In this document: positions 5,049 to 6,074 of the stretch, in pieces
Numbering within the stretch: the stretch's first letter is position 1
Layout: each line of letters starts with the position of its first letter
Assembly (NCBI GenBank): GCA_030618325.1
Contig: JAUXDP010000196.1
Span: forward strand, 1-6,074
Source: Methylococcaceae bacterium
GTDB lineage: Bacteria; Pseudomonadota; Gammaproteobacteria; Methylococcales; Methylomonadaceae
Reading direction: 5' to 3'
DNA: 6,074 nucleotides
Position numbers and translations under genes: made by a program
The notes under the pieces: model-generated
The model's input: the letters and a program-made list of their open reading frames with translations, nothing else
What the model was told of the DNA's origin: nothing
Databases searched by the model: none

Positions 5049-6074
5049 GGTTTAGTTGTTGGATTAATTGCTCAAATTTTGATTGTACAAGCTTACCGAC
5101 TTCATTGCGTGGCAATTGTTCAACAAGGTACAGAGGGCGAGGCAGAAAAATGGGATCTATATGTTGTTTCAACTCATTCAATAGCTGTTTTTTAGCTATT
5201 TTACCAACAACCAGAGCACCAAGACGCTCTTGTTTAGTTAAATAAAACACGCCATCCTTTACCCCTTCAATACTGTGCAAGATGTTGTTCAGTTGTAATA
5301 TAGACGCACGTTTTCCAGCAATTTTAACCAGATCTGCTGAGCGTCCAATGACAGAAAAGTCGCCACTTTCTTCAAGTAAAAACTGATCGTCGAGAGGGAC
5401 AGGGTTTTCAAGATGCCCACCGGAAACAAAAAATTGTTGCTCTTGTTGTCTAATGCGTATTCCCTGATAGGGTTGCCATTGCGAGTTTTGGGTTAATCGC
5501 CTGGATGCATAGGATAAAGTTTCAGTGCTACCAAAAATCTCATAGAGTGGAGCGTTGAAGCTATCTTCAATTTGCTCAGCAAGTTTTAAGGACATTGGAG
5601 CGGTGGATGATAATATCCGGTCGATATTCTGCCATTTTAAATTGGCTTCAACACAACTCTTTAAGTGTCTAGGTGTAGCAACCAGTAAGCATGGAGCATC
5701 AGCTGAACACAGTTGATTGCGAATATCTACTGGGAAAAAAGGTTTGCCGCTGTCAATGACAAGGTTGGAATACAAAGGCCAAAATAATGAAGTTTCCAGG
5801 CCATACATATGTTGTGGTGGAACAGTGGCCACAACCGTTAGGTTTTTATTCTCCAGATCTAACTGCTGGGTGGCTAATTGGGCGCCGTGTTGAAATTCCC
5901 TAAGGGTTTTCGCTATGGCTTTTGGCCTTCCAGTGCTACCAGAAGTGAACGAAATACTAACAATTTGTTCTGGATCTAATATTGGTGTATCTGTTACATC
6001 ACACTCAGAAAAAAATGTGCTACTTAAAAAATAGGCTTCATTTTTTAGATCAGAGTTATCAGTGATACAAAGTC
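5029..6074 (-). CDS. apeH: AMP-forming acyl/aryl-ACP ligase, ApeH-like (N-terminus beyond the window)
   Basis: The last 347 residues of an ANL-superfamily adenylating enzyme; the frame is open to the right edge. A GTG at 5832 is not the start: reading on upstream gives conserved sequence including the P-loop SFTSGSTGRPKAIAKT (about 5952-5905) and the strand leading into VPPQHMYGLE. Further motifs are YEIFGSTETLSYASRR (GSTE at 5532-5521), the hinge GRSADLVKIAGKR (from 5346), and the C-terminal PRNEVGKLV with the catalytic Lys at 5094-5092. Such enzymes activate a carboxylic acid as acyl-AMP and transfer it to a thiol; in APE clusters this ligase is thought to load the aryl starter (4-hydroxybenzoate or a cinnamate-type acid) onto a carrier protein. 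Substrate cannot be read from the fragment. It is the first visible gene of the - strand operon and overlaps the small dehydratase gene by 20 bp. Confidence 0.93.
   Translation of the reverse strand, partial: LCITDNSDLKNEAYFLSSTFFSECDVTDTPILDPEQIVSISFTSGSTGRPKAIAKTLREFQHGAQLATQQLDLENKNLTVVATVPPQHMYGLETSLFWPLYSNLVIDSGKPFFPVDIRNQLCSADAPCLLVATPRHLKSCVEANLKWQNIDRILSSTAPMSLKLAEQIEDSFNAPLYEIFGSTETLSYASRRLTQNSQWQPYQGIRIRQQEQQFFVSGGHLENPVPLDDQFLLEESGDFSVIGRSADLVKIAGKRASILQLNNILHSIEGVKDGVFYLTKQERLGALVVGKIAKKQLLNELKQHIDPIFLPRPLYLVEQLPRNEVGKLVQSKFEQLIQQLNRARNNP

Noticed and set aside
4986..5195. Open frame of 69 residues on the + strand
   Set aside because: Antisense to the ligase C-terminus and the start of the small dehydratase; no independent support.
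5029..5832. A ligase gene starting with GTG at 5832 (267 residues)
   Set aside because: The frame continues upstream without a stop to the window edge and encodes the adenylation P-loop TSGSTGRPK, so the GTG is internal.

Overview
The window looks like chromosomal DNA of an AT-rich gammaproteobacterium (GC roughly 40% by eye). The main evidence is a UbiB C-terminus very close to the enterobacterial form, together with an aryl-polyene (APE)-like biosynthetic operon of proteobacterial type. The genus cannot be resolved from the sequence.

Layout: on the + strand, positions 1-552 hold the 3' end of ubiB (ubiquinone biosynthesis). Everything else lies on the - strand. Reading in the - direction from the right edge, there is an operon of five genes: an AMP-forming acyl/aryl ligase (apeH-like, cut by the window end), a small FabZ-like hotdog dehydratase (apeI-like), an HtrB/LpxL-type acyltransferase, a second hotdog dehydratase (apeP-like) and a FabG-like ketoreductase (apeQ-like). 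The first four genes overlap by 20, 8 and 26 bp, and the fifth follows after 45 bp, so they are probably co-transcribed and translationally coupled. The logic is type II polyketide/fatty-acid chemistry: an acid is activated and loaded on a carrier protein, chains are reduced and dehydrated without enoyl reduction to give a conjugated polyene, and the product is acylated onto a membrane lipid. Carrier proteins and ketosynthases are not in the window and must be upstream, elsewhere or supplied in trans.

Immediately after the ketoreductase gene there is a 162-bp element (2511-2672) with 17-bp perfect terminal inverted repeats and a 5-bp ATTAT direct repeat on each side. It looks like a MITE or ERIC-like intergenic repeat, and its target-site duplication contains the stop codon of the ketoreductase.

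Beyond it, still on the - strand, are a secreted protein of unknown function (2045-2458), a 78-residue two-helix membrane protein (1691-1927), a YCII-domain protein (1245-1568) with a readable promoter and Shine-Dalgarno site, and a membrane-anchored YdcF/DUF218 protein (545-1216) that meets ubiB tail to tail with an 8-bp overlap. No stretch longer than about 215 bp lacks a gene. No tRNA, rRNA or CRISPR was seen.
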